From Seriola aureovittata (taxonomy: Eukaryota > Chordata > Actinopteri > Carangiformes > Carangidae), in NCBI RefSeq assembly GCF_021018895.1, contig NC_079372.1, forward strand, positions 15,714,318 to 15,778,317: a stretch of 64,000 bases of DNA, read 5' to 3'. The translations under genes were made by a program, and so were the position numbers. Below are positions 12,567-22,176 of the stretch, piece by piece. The notes below the pieces were generated by a model. It did not search any database. It was given only the letters and a program-made list of their open reading frames with translations, and was not told the DNA's origin. Every line of letters begins with the position of its first letter. Position 1 is the stretch's first letter.

Positions 12567-13009
12567 TTGTCCACCAAAATCTTATGAGTGCATCCTTGAG
12601 TCCAAGTGAATGTGTGTGACATTCTTGAAGAAAGTCTCTCAAAAAGGGAATGGGGCCAAGGGACAACCTGAAAACATAATGCTCCAGTCCTGGCTGTCGC
12701 CGGCGCAGAGGCATTAAAAGTGCTAACCATCATTGGAAGCAATAGTTTTACATAACGAGTCCAGTGTCTCGACATAACAGGAGCCAGACTGAGTGTCTCT
12801 CCAAGACACGTGGCCCGTGTTTGTCACAGAGTCAAAACAAGCATTAGGACATTAGGAAGACATACAAAGCAAGTCAAGACTATCTATATCTCTGACCTGC
12901 ATCTGAAGGACTGTGCCATCATTGACCAAAATAAACACTCATGTGTGAATGCAATGCACACGCACACACACGTTCAGAAAGAAAAACACACAGGGAAAAG
13001 TTGAGAACA

Positions 13010-13141
13010 CCAGAGTGTCACTAAGGGTGAGCAGCATGGTCCTGGCATTCAGGTCGTCAGACATGCTCAGACAGTTACTCAGAATGGCATCCACCTGGTC
13101 ATCTGCCGCGCCACCCTCACCAAAGCTTGTGCCTCTTTCAT
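13010..13141 (-). CDS. Possible coding exon, unrecognised protein
   Basis: On the minus strand, after an acceptor-like GTTTTTGTCCTCAAG, one frame reads as convincing protein: GTSFGEGGAADDQVDAILSN then CLSMSDDLNARTMLLTLSDT. The block has a normal amino-acid mix rich in D, L and S, unlike the random frames around it. The 3' boundary is unclear because only weak GTG-type donors follow. A strong donor (TTG|GTGAGT) lies upstream near 13253, but the small block before it has stops in all frames. It could be one exon of a multi-exon gene, a decayed exon, or chance. Family not recognised. Confidence 0.3.
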
Positions 13142-13299
13142 CTTGAGGACAAAAACTATTTCATTACTGAATTCAAAAGTATGTTCAATAATATCCATGT
13201 CCTTCACAAGCCTGAGTGAAAATGAGGCACCAAGGAAGGGACTGTTACTCACCAACAAATGTAGGTCAGCATACATTAGGTTTTACCAGTCATTTGGAT

Positions 13300-14538
13300 C
13301 TGAAATTGAGTAGGTGAAGAGAGAGTATTGAGAGGATTTTACTATCTGTGAACAGACGGACTACATTTTACAACTGCAGCCTCTTTAGACAAAAAACAGG
13401 CATTTCAAAGACGTACATAGATGTAGTAGCAGTAGCACCTACCTACCTAGTAGAAGAATCTGAGACATTCTGACTTTTAATCCCTGATACGAGTCAATTG
13501 CCAAAAGCTGTATCCTACTACCTCCCATAATGCAACCTGATAGCATCTTTTGCTACTCTCTCCCTGCCTACTACATTCCCATGTGTTTGAAACGGCACAA
13601 CCAAGTTTTCAATACAGACTTTTCCATAAAGAATTTGTGATTTTCAAGCCCAGGCTGTGATAAACATGTAAATTCTCTCAAGAACCACAGAACTCATTGT
13701 GCTTCATATAAACTGAGCTTGAATGTGCAAAACTGGTGGAGTTCCCCTTTAATATCTGGTAAAATATTAAACCATGCAGCGCACTTTTATTGCGCTTTTG
13801 ATTGCAATCATAGTGGATTAGTCTATGTTTCAGGTTTGTCTTGACACTAAAACTGAGTGCTTTCAATCTTCAATCTCTGATATACAAATACATCATAAAT
13901 TTAGATTACACAGAGAAGAATTAAAAAGATACAAACAATGTATATGTATACTGCTATACAGAACTGGCACTTTGCTTCTGCAACCGCCTTTATCTTTCTG
14001 TTGGTTTTAAAATCCATAAATAATAAATGGTGTATACCTGAATATTCTCCTATTGTGTTCTGCCTTATGGACTTGGTCTCTGTGCTCCCTCAGGTGCTGT
14101 GGAAAAAAGCATCAATATGTGTTAAATATCAAAAAACTAAGAATAAATTTTCACATATTTAAAGAATATAGCCTTTTTTGATATCAATATTCATACATCA
14201 CAGGGCTTTTAGAGCCATATACAATACACTATCTCTTGTTAAAAATATCAAAATTGGGGTTTCAGTGAAAAACACAAAAGGCGAGGTGGTTAGCTTGCCT
14301 CCAGAAACTCCCAGGCACAGGACAAGTGATCTGTTACCTTAATCCTAAATCTTCTACATGGACAATTTTTTCACATGCAAACTTGAATTTCTCATGCAGA
14401 TTTATTTTTCAGGTTTACAAAAGGTTGATTTACCATTACATATTTTGGAATTGTCTGTGAACATCACTTCACAAGCTCTAAATCATTTGAACCCTAATTT
14501 GAGCACACATAGGTATGGGGTGTATTCATGCGCATGAC
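13300..14538. other. Non-coding stretch
   Basis: AT-rich sequence without supported genes or repeats that I recognise. Confidence 0.5.
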
Positions 14539-14539
14539 T

Positions 14540-15240
14540 CAGTGTTTCCTCTACATTCATTTAGCAGTGGTGGCCCGCCACTGCTACATCATAGCCGCCA
14601 CGCCTTCAAATTTCTTTTTTTTTTTTTATTGTCGCAAATGCACCACCGCCACATCTCTCCACCTTCACAGCACAGCCTGTGTGATGATGAGCGCAACAGC
14701 GGGGGGAGAGGAGGAGAGGGGAGGGAGGGAGTGGGGTGGTTGGGGGATCCTATTGGAGTTAATTACTTGCGAGAGCGCGGCCTTGAAAGTGACATCACAT
14801 CAGGCACCAGGTCAGAGTCAGAGAAGTGTAGTCGTGAGGAATAAGGCAGCGAATTACCGGAGAAAAGGTCGACTTATTGGCCAACTCAGTGACACTAACT
14901 TGGGTAAACTAATTGATAGCATTAAGCCAATATCTACACGTCATTATGTATTAACTGCTGACTGCATTTTCAGATGAGCTTGTTCAGATACTTCTCTAAG
15001 AAGAGAAAGACAACAGATGAAGAAGACGCTAGTCAGGTAGCCTTTTACTGACTCGTAAATGATGATGGTTAGGTAAAAAATAGTATTTTAATGTTCACAC
15101 TGGTTAACAGATGTGATGTGAGTGTAAACTATATAACGCTGTTAGCGTTACGTTACTCACACTTTTAATGTAATCTTATTAGACAAGTAACATTAGACAG
15201 GGAGGAGTTGTTAAACAAAGTGGAGGAGAGCAGAGCACAG
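14540..15240 (+). mobile_element. hAT transposon, 5' end fragment
   Basis: The left end, CAGTGTTTCCTCTACATTCA, is a typical hAT terminal repeat (CAGTGTTTCC class). About 430 bp in, an acceptor (ATTTTCAG) is followed by a 63-bp exon at 14974-15036 coding MSLFRYFSKKRKTTDEEDAS plus Q, and ending at a CAG|GTAGCC donor. Short N-terminal exons of this kind (a basic peptide before a TTF-type zinc finger and hAT transposase) are known in KIAA1586/ZNF862-like hAT elements. No transposase core or matching right terminal repeat is seen, so this is a truncated copy that now abuts a minus-strand zinc-finger gene remnant. The right boundary is approximate. Confidence 0.6.
14974..15036 (+). pseudogene. N-terminal exon of hAT-type transposase (orphaned)
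   Basis: A 21-codon exon between consensus acceptor and donor sites, in phase 0, inside the hAT left-end fragment. The basic SKKRK stretch could act as a nuclear localisation signal. No downstream catalytic exons are present, so it cannot make a transposase. Confidence 0.5.
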
Positions 15241-15366
15241 CAGCGGGAGAGCTGGGTGAAGGTGCAGGAGAGAGAGACATTTGTGTATGCCTGCCCCCAC
15301 CAAGCTCAATCAAGTATCAGACTGTTTTCTAAGACATTGAAGATATAGAACTGAAAATAAACTAAC

Positions 15367-15519
15367 CTTCGTTTGTTCCATCAGGTCGGCCAAGACCTGC
15401 CCTGTGAGGCCCCTCTTTGCCTTGAAGATTTCAATGAGCCTGGGACTGTGTTGATCAAGGGCCTCATAGAACTCTTGTTTCAGGCTTTTACCAACAACCC
15501 TACTGAACTCCAGACACAC
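15367..15519 (-). pseudogene. Second coding exon of C2H2 zinc-finger gene remnant
   Basis: A 51-codon minus-strand block between a T-rich acceptor (ending CATGTTTGAG) and a donor AAG|GTTAGT. Residues such as VCLEFSRVVGKSLKQEFYEA and LTGQVLADLMEQTK resemble the conserved segment that follows the zinc fingers in a large teleost family often annotated as 'sterile alpha motif domain-containing protein 3-like'. That match is from memory of the family pattern. The rest of the protein is not found downstream, where the hAT fragment begins. It belongs with the zinc-finger exon at 16120-15745. Confidence 0.5.
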
Positions 15520-15744
15520 CTCAAACATGTAAAAAAAATAAAAATAAATAAATTAAAACATGCTCATATTTAAATGAGTTGACCATGTTGTGATATTTTG
15601 ATTCAACGACACAGACTGCACTCTTTAAGGCAATCGTGCTGACTGTAGCATATGAGACAAATCTATAGGCCTACCTGCTGTTAAGGTAAGAGAGCTGGCC
15701 AACGCTGACATATCTCGGTGATGGCAGGCTTGTCCTTTACCACT

Positions 15745-16120
15745 TCATTCCTTTGTTGAATACACATTGCTCTCAAATCTGCAGCCTGCATATGGACACT
15801 GAACCTTTTGGTTAACTTTCAAGTGTCTACTTCGGAGGTGGGTGAAAAATTCTGATTCAGAGCAGGGCTCAATGAAATCACACAACTGACAGCAGAATTT
15901 TACAGTTTCGTTTTCTGTTAGTTGTTCTTTGTGAGTTTTAGATTGTATACGAGATATATGTGCTTTAAGGCTGTTTAAGGACTTGAATGTGCACAAACAG
16001 TCCTGGTGCAAACCAGGAAATGGTACTGTCCCTGTGTAACTACCATGTTTTGTTGTAGTGTTTAAAAAGCTGCGCCCTCTTTCCACAAATAAAACCACAA
16101 TACTTACACTTCCACTCCAT
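15745..16120 (-). pseudogene. C2H2 zinc-finger coding exon, frameshifted
   Basis: An acceptor (TTTGCTAGCTGAG) is followed at 16120 by an ATG whose frame gives MEWKCKYCGFICGKRAQLFK, the first half of a C2H2 finger. That frame stops soon after. The zinc-finger text then continues in another frame: a KAH..H segment, CCQLCDFIEPCSESEFFTHL with paired histidines, and CPYAGCRFESNVYST. At least one frameshift lies near 16045-16055. A stop follows NVYSTKE, where related proteins would continue. The exon is thus a pseudogene copy of the multi-finger teleost family whose next exon is at 15519-15367. The leader exon is probably at about 19973-20300, separated by the TTAA transposon. Confidence 0.6.
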
Positions 16121-16166
16121 CCTCAGCTAGCAAAGGAAAAATGGCAATTTGCTAACAGTGCAAAGT

Positions 16167-16170
16167 TTAA
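16167..16170. repeat. TTAA target-site duplication, left
   Basis: TTAA directly before the left terminal inverted repeat, matched by TTAA at 19804-19807. Confidence 0.75.
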
Positions 16171-16449
16171 AGGGGACATATTATGCTCCTTTTCAACAAG
16201 TTTGAATAAGTCTCAGAGGTCCCCAAAACATGTCTTTGAAACTTCTTGCTAAAAAATCCTCTCCAATCCTATATTTCAGCATGCCTGTAAACCCCTCTTT
16301 TTCAGCCCTGTTCAGAACAGGCTGTTTCTGTGTCTGTAGCTTTAAATGCAAATGAGCTGTGCCTGACCACGCCCCTCTTCGGAAGGGGATGCCGTTTGGG
16401 CTTCTGGCACCATGCTCTAATGTTTACGGTGACCGTGACCGGCGACCTG

Positions 16450-18256
16450 GCGTCGGTAGCAATTTGGTTCAACCACACGACTTTTATCCAGAATCTGACC
16501 CAGAGGGAGAGGCTGCTAAAATAAATAAAGGAGTTTATTTAACTAAACTACTATCTACAGAGTAAATGCAAGGTGTAATAATCATAAAGATGAAAATAAT
16601 AATGAAATGAGCAGTGTGATGAGTTGGCAATGGTGGGAGAGGATATGTTATGGCTATACACTATGGCTATACAGCTAATGATACTACATCTATGAATTAG
16701 GTTTGATGATTAAATATTGCTATATTTCGACATCAACCCAGTCATGAGCAGAGTGTTAAGACCGGCCTACTGTGAGTTGCACTGTAGCTGGAGACCCTCG
16801 GCTGGGACCCAGGTGGCTGTGGTTGCCGTGGTAACCCTGGAGACGCGGGATCTAGGTGGATTCCCGTGGAGGCCGTGTCCCGTTATCATGATGACGGATT
16901 CTGCCGGTGTCTCAGCGGTTCAGCTCCGGTGGAGTTTGCCAGTAGACTTTCTGTCTCGGGCACTCTTGATTTCTGCTTGGCTTCTCTGCAGGCGGTCGTG
17001 CAGATGTGTCTCTGCTGGTGTCTCTTGCGGGTTGATGCGAAATAAACTCTAATAATCTTTACTTTGGTTGGATAACTTTAGGAGACTGGCATTGACCAGA
17101 TGACTCTAAAGTTGTCAAAATCTTCAAAAGGGAAAACTTGATGATGATTAAAAGTTACAAAATTACTCTAAAGCACTTCTGTTGCTTTGGTTCAGTTGGT
17201 CTTGACTTGGCTTATAAAAATAAAAGATCGCGCATGTAGATAAAAATCATGTTACTTGTAGCTTGTGGCAAAGAAAAATAAAAGACGCGAGAAGTGCAAA
17301 AATGACTAAGAGCCATGAGTTTGTGGCTAGCAGCTTAGAGCTAAGAGTTTACATGGCTACAGAGCCGGGCTTTGAGCCGGGACTCTGAGCTTTGAGCAAA
17401 GTTCTCAGCTTCTAGTTTCTGCATCGTTTCTCACTTTGCACATCTTCTTGTCATCTGGGTTTCTCTGACTTTTCTTTCTCTTCTGGACTGAACTCTGAAC
17501 TGATTTTCGGGGCTTCCGACCATCTGACCTGATTTAGGCTTAGACCTGGTTTTTGGCAATGTGTGAATTGTTCACGACTGTTTTATCCCCTGGGGGGTGG
17601 CGCATGTTTCATGGGCACCACCCATCTTCTCCCGTGTTTCCACTTGGAGAAGAGAGTAATTTTCCACTGAACTTTAGAATAATTTAAATCTAGAGTTTAC
17701 TTATAAACTCGCACATCCTTCTTCCACCATGACCACAAAACATTAAATGAAATAAAATAAAACTACTTGCACTAATAATGGCAGAGAGGAGTAATAGGAT
17801 TGTTGATTTCATATTACATCCTTCAAACCTGGAATTAATTATGATACAAGTGGTTAATTGATCAAACAACAATATAAACATTTCCCAAAGCTAATGGTCT
17901 ATACATATGGATTACACAGCAGTTCTTCGACTGTAATAATAATAATATGAACATTCTGGATGTCATGTAGTGTGTTACCTTGTGTGAAGGATGCTAACAG
18001 TATGGTCGCATGAAGAACATTGTCTTAAAATCTACATGTTACATTTCAAACATTCTATGGGATAGAAGTTTGGGGTTAAACTATTGCATAGGAAAATCTC
18101 ATGAGTTAGGGAACAGTTAGATATTTAATTTTACATTCTTCCTTAGATCTGTGTCTGTGAAGAGTGTTCTGCAGGTCAATACCCAGGATTGGAATGTGGG
18201 TTGTAGTTTATGACTCTTATCTAGAAAGGAACAGAGGAAGGGAGGTTGGTGTGTGT

Positions 18257-18289
<33 letters not shown>

Positions 18290-18890
18290 CATGCATGGCA
18301 CAGACAGGCCAGGATTCACACCTTAGTGTTAATCAGTCCTTTTGTTGTTACTTGTCCTATACAAGAAACAATCAAATATCTTTAGACAAAGTCTTATTGT
18401 TACAAACTGGAGATTTTGCCAATATTCTCCAGTTGTCTGGTGTCCATTGGTTGATCCTCTGGAGCTGGCCCTTTGACCTTTGGTCTGGTTCTGTGTCGTT
18501 CGGGCATGCTAAAAGCATGGTCTGTTTGTGGAAGAGGGGTCCTTTGTCTCTGTTTCCTATCAATCTGATAGTTTGATGGTGGAAAGAGTCGCAAAGTGTC
18601 AATTGTGGGTCCGTAACTCTGCATGTCCTTATAATGAACTTCCTTAATGGCTTGTGACTGATGCCAGACCACGTATGTACGCTACCTTGATAACAACAAA
18701 TGCACTCAATTATGTGTAAATTAGGTTGTCAATAGCTTGTAAATACTGCAAATAGCTCACTATATGTGCAAAATGCAAAAAATGTGTATTATAGACTATA
18801 CCCTTGGACATATCCCCTTAACTCTGCGCTTATCTAGATATTCCCTACAGGCACTGTATCTGTAAACATGATATAAATGTTAAAACGGCC
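16450..18890. other. Interior of the TTAA element, probably a nested insertion
   Basis: This 2.4-kb interior has no resemblance to a transposase. It shows features seen in long terminal repeats read in antisense (A/T-rich AATAAA-type text beside GC-rich blocks) and a (GT)n tract at 18249-18288. Open frames on both strands are short and unrecognised. I could not find matching ends or a target duplication that would prove a separate insertion. Confidence 0.35.
18249..18288. repeat. (GT)n microsatellite
   Basis: GT dinucleotide tract inside the TTAA element. Open frames of VCVCVC type here are artefacts of it. Confidence 0.95.
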
Positions 18891-19203
18891 ATCATAAGGC
18901 ATGACTCTCAATAATAACTTTCACAGCACTAATAAACAAGCCCGGACACCTATGCTAATCACTACCGGCTTGACTTTACAGACAGCTAAAACACCTTTGA
19001 AGTATAATACTTTAGCAGGGTGGCTCTAATCAATGTCACACGGCGATACCAAGCAGAAGAATTGCATACAATCTGTACCCGGCTATACCCGGCTGCGTGT
19101 CGACGAGGCAAAACGTTAGCCACATTAGCTGCCATGCTAACAACACACACACAACAGGCTCTTGTGAACATACAGTAAAGCAACATAAAATGGTAAAACT
19201 TAC

Positions 19204-19497
19204 AGTTCCCAAGTTCAAAGTTGGGTCACGGACAGTCGTTACTGATCCAAGCTTTATCTTGAGACTTGTAGCAAATCCTGCATTGTACTGGCCCTCGTTG
19301 AGAAAGCAGTCCGAGGTGAAATGGTTAGCACACACGTACAACACTTTCAGAGTTGGAGCGGGTACATTTCCATCAAAAATAAAATTAATCCACTGGGTCT
19401 TCAGATCCTCGGGCGTAGGGGTTAAATAAAGACTTCTGTGTTGGTTTGTGCAGCCAACAACAAAGCAACTAGCGTGTTTCGCTCGTACCTTCGACAT
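19204..19497 (-). CDS. THAP-domain first exon
   Basis: Minus-strand ATG at 19497 opens 98 codons that end in phase 0 at a perfect donor, ACT|GTAAGT. The peptide is a THAP-type C2CH zinc-binding domain: Cys11-x4-Cys16, Trp36 with the following hydrophobics, Cys56-x2-His59 (VCANHF), then Phe64 and a degenerate AVPT-like SVTTVRD at 85-91. THAP domains bind DNA and are the amino-terminal DNA-binding part of P-element and Kolobok transposases and of several host factors. Reading past the donor gives a hydrophobic tail that is intron, not protein. No continuing exon was found, so the product is partial. The exon lies inside the TTAA transposon and is probably its own gene. Confidence 0.7.
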
Positions 19498-19803
19498 TGT
19501 TCTACCGAAAGCTAGTGTTCACAAGGGAAGTAACCATAGCGTCTGCAAGCCAGACTCAGTGGGCGGAACACACACCTAGCTCGGGGAGTGTCACCCACCC
19601 GGGGGGAGGTGGCATCGCCCTTCTTGACGATATCAAGGGAAAATCTCCAATTCGCCTGTCTGAGCACATTTCCTGAAAGGTGGAGAAAGCAAAAGACGGA
19701 GAGGATGGACTTTTCTCATGTTTGGGGGGTTCGTAGACATGCCAGGGACACATACTACTTATAGAAAACCATGGAAAAGTGCATTTTGCATAATATGTTC
19801 CCT

Positions 19804-19807
19804 TTAA
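19804..19807. repeat. TTAA target-site duplication, right
   Basis: TTAA immediately after the right terminal inverted repeat (19788-19803). Confidence 0.75.
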
Positions 19808-19972
19808 GAAAAGACCTTGATAGTGGCTTTCCAAATGAACACAATAGCCAACAAGCTAACATTACTTAATTAGCAAGACAGCAAAGAGTGGGACAAATAG
19901 CCAGCTAACAAAAATTAAATCACTGTAATGAAGAAATTACACAACTCATAATGTGACCTTGTGTGCACCAAC

Positions 19973-20320
19973 CTGCAAAGATGTCTGCGGGTCCGTGGCT
20001 AGCTGCTTCACGTCTCAGCTCAGTTTGAGTTTTCTGGAAGCAACAAAGAAATTCTTCGAATTGAGTGCCGAACGCTGTCATCAAACTCGACAAGTCCGCG
20101 CTGTCTCAAAACTGAGGTCGGTGCTGACGTAACCGACGAACGTCCGCTGTGAGCCCACTTTGAGCCCGCTGTGAGTGCGCGCGCAGGCTGTGTGGGATTG
20201 GACACCGCGGTGGACTCGAAGTGCACCCAAAGTGGACGCTCGTCATCAGACACGTCGCCGAAAAGCGTTAGCTCTGCGCTAACTTACCGAGACGTTCGCT
20301 GGTCCGTTGCCCGCATTTTA
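19973..20320 (-). promoter_or_regulatory. CpG-rich promoter and non-coding leader exon of the zinc-finger gene remnant
   Basis: A CpG-rich block (CGCGCG near 20177 and many CG steps) ends, on the minus strand, at a donor-like CTTTGCAG|GTTGGT at 19973. The next good acceptor on this strand is at 16121, just before the zinc-finger ATG. Removing the TTAA transposon leaves an intron of about 0.2 kb, normal for a fish gene. I infer that this is the original leader exon and promoter. The start of transcription is not determined. Confidence 0.4.
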
Positions 20321-20689
20321 GCTAACACAGGTCTCCAGCTCAGCTCAGTGTGGGACAGCGGTAGCTGATTGCTTATAGTATAGTCTTTGTCTTTTTGTAT
20401 TATTCAATAAAATGTTCAAACGAAAAGTTGGTTAACTACATTAATAGCTTGATGATAACTAGATTTTTAAAATAAAATGTTAAATTACATCAACTATTGC
20501 ACTAGCGCCAGGTACTTACCATTTTGAGGCTGGACATTGGTCATTCACTGAAGAAATTGTGGTCCAAAAACTTCGCTGCTGAAAAAGTTCGGAGCTCAGC
20601 GATTCCACTCTATCAAACTGGTATAAACCTGATTTCTGGCGGCTGCATGGGTGACGTCAGCATAACAGGCAAAAAGGGATGATAATGAG

Positions 20690-20960
20690 TTGTTTGAGCT
20701 CAAACACATAATTACAATAGGACTGGCCATTATATAGTAGAATTTACTCAGAATTCATAATTGATTTAAGAAATGACACATTTAAGTAATGTGAACTTGG
20801 TTTGTTTGAGTAGAACTACTGATTGGACTTAAAAATACAATTACAATAAGAGAGGACATGAAAACATTCAGCTTAATCAGAATTAGTAAGTAATGTCAAT
20901 AAAATGGACATATTTAAGTAATATGAACTGAGTTTCTTTGAGTTGAATCAAAATCTGGGT
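20690..20960. repeat. Two diverged tandem copies of a ~130-bp unit
   Basis: The text ATTACAATA...TTTAAGTAAT(G/A)TGAACT...TTTGAGT occurs twice in a row (about 20707-20832 and 20838-20960), with many substitutions and some rearrangement. It ends just before the 55-bp motif copy at 20967. Probably the subterminal part of an old element. Confidence 0.5.
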
Positions 20961-20966
20961 TTACAG

Positions 20967-21021
20967 TGCACAGGAGAAGGGGGAACCGGGACAGGTTGGC
21001 GAGGTAAAGCCACCGGGCATG
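20967..21021 (+). repeat. 55-bp motif, copy 1 (interrupted by the LTR)
   Basis: GTGCACAGGAGAAGGGGGAA followed by CCGGGACAGGTTGGCGAGG and TAAAGCCACCGGGCATG. Very similar text recurs at 29867-29944 and 30213-30268. The match stops exactly where the candidate LTR starts (21022), so an element appears to have inserted into this copy. Confidence 0.7.
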
Positions 21022-21555
21022 TGTAGCGTCTTTGTACTCTCTCTCTTTGCATTGTGTAATTTAAGAGACGAAGATGACCATCACAGTTGGCACTTGCCGT
21101 TTATTTCGAACCTTGGCTGGCCTGGCAGAGGGATTAATACAGTCAGAACCCGGTTTTCCTCACACACACACACATCTGAAAAATGTCAAATGAAAAGAAA
21201 GTGCAGGTTAGCGAGCAAAGTGTAGCACTAGCCATTTTGTAAACCCAATTAAAAGAAAAACACTGTCAACTTTTATGAAAAAGGACGTGCTCGACCGTTC
21301 GGGAGCTATATGTTTAAAATAATACAACTTAAACCACCCCTTAGTATTGGAAATTACAGTAATTAATATGACACAATGCAGAGCTCATAGCTCATGCACC
21401 TACCAGGGGGATAGCAAGGTCCGACTGTTGCTACCCCCAGGGTTGCACGACCCTAAACCACAGGGGTGCTGCATTTAATGACCATGGGACAAACAAGTTT
21501 GCGTGTTGTGAGATGACTTTTTATGGCAAGTGGAATCACCTACTACTCCGTTACA
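21022..21555 (-). mobile_element. Candidate 3' LTR of the Ty3/gypsy element
   Basis: The block starts TGTAGCG and ends CGTTACA, short inverted ends with TG...CA as in LTRs. It lies immediately downstream (minus sense) of a purine run, GTAGGGGGGAA, which fits a polypurine tract. An AATAAA signal in minus sense at 21105-21100 lies about 80 bp from the end, as expected for R-U5. A fully matching 5' LTR was not found near 28.1-28.6 kb; only the first ~25 bp are similar. The boundaries are therefore tentative. Confidence 0.4.
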
Positions 21556-21566
21556 TTCCCCCCTAC
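21556..21566 (-). other. Candidate polypurine tract
   Basis: On the minus strand GTAGGGGGGAA abuts the TG start of the candidate LTR. This is where plus-strand DNA synthesis is primed in LTR retrotransposons. Inferred from position and composition. Confidence 0.4.
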
Positions 21567-22176
21567 TGATCTCTACTTGCCCATACAAAAAAACCAAAAG
21601 AAAAAAAAATGAGACCGGACTGTACATTACCCAAACTACAACCATACCAGGCATCAATAACAACAAATCAAGAGGAGGAAATGGATAAAAAACAAAGTTT
21701 GTCAGTGCTGCTAATACCACACATACCAAATACTCCAGTCAAGAGACTATTCCTGAAGAATTAGAATGAGGAAGGGTTGCAAAGCCTTCCGACATCCATA
21801 GCAAAAACATGCCCATATACATGTTAAATTACTCAGATATCATGTCAGTAAAACAGCACACAAATTTACCACCTGGACAAACCCATCTAGTAGTCACACA
21901 CAGGTGTCAAACCATCACAGAAAAAAAAAATAAGACCCAGACCCTCTTCAAAATTGAAGGAACTCATAGGCTACATTTGAGCCAATAATCAACTACACAA
22001 GGCCATTACATGAAATAATACTAGCGACCAGCAACAACTTTCTGGCGCATGTTCTGAATAAGTCTGATGACTGGCCTAACAACTCTCCCATATCTTGTCC
22101 ACATTCTCTGCAAACTATCATAGGAATGGTCTTGTCCTGCCTCTGATGCAGTAACAGACCTAACATCAGGAGACAG
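21567..22176. other. 3' non-coding part of the gypsy element
   Basis: Between the end of the integrase frame and the candidate polypurine tract. No supported coding sequence. Consistent with the 3' untranslated region of the element. Confidence 0.4.

Larger units (their letters stand above)
12420..12705 (-). repeat. Dispersed repeat family A, copy 1 (ERE-bearing)
   Basis: Read on the minus strand, this block matches the plus-strand block at 34780-34985 over about 200 bp. Shared runs include ATTCACTTGGACTCAAGGAT, the segment around AGATTTTGGTGG, and the palindromic hormone-response text. The two copies are diverged by substitutions and small indels, as expected of an old dispersed repeat. No coding capacity or terminal inverted repeat is clear. 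It carries two AGGTCA-type palindromes, listed separately. Confidence 0.8.
16171..19803 (-). mobile_element. TTAA-flanked DNA transposon with THAP exon (Kolobok-like)
   Basis: The ends are AGGGGACATATTATGC on the left and its reverse complement with one mismatch on the right (AGGGAACATATTATGC read inward), each flanked by TTAA. A TTAA duplication with purine-starting ends and a THAP-domain gene is the known signature of the Kolobok superfamily. piggyBac also uses TTAA but has different ends. The THAP exon lies 0.3-0.6 kb from the right end, reading leftwards. No transposase catalytic domain is visible, and the middle (about 16450-18900) looks like unrelated inserted sequence, so this is a defective copy. 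It sits in the presumed first intron of a minus-strand zinc-finger gene. Confidence 0.65.

Noticed and set aside
13215..13253. A 41-bp 'intron' between a GTGAGT donor and a CACTCAG acceptor
   Set aside because: Too short for vertebrate splicing, and the preceding block has stops in all frames.
18892..18908. GCATGACT at about 18900, identical to the 8 bp before the hAT left end
   Set aside because: No hAT terminal repeat (…CACTG) lies beside it, so it is not the matching target duplication.
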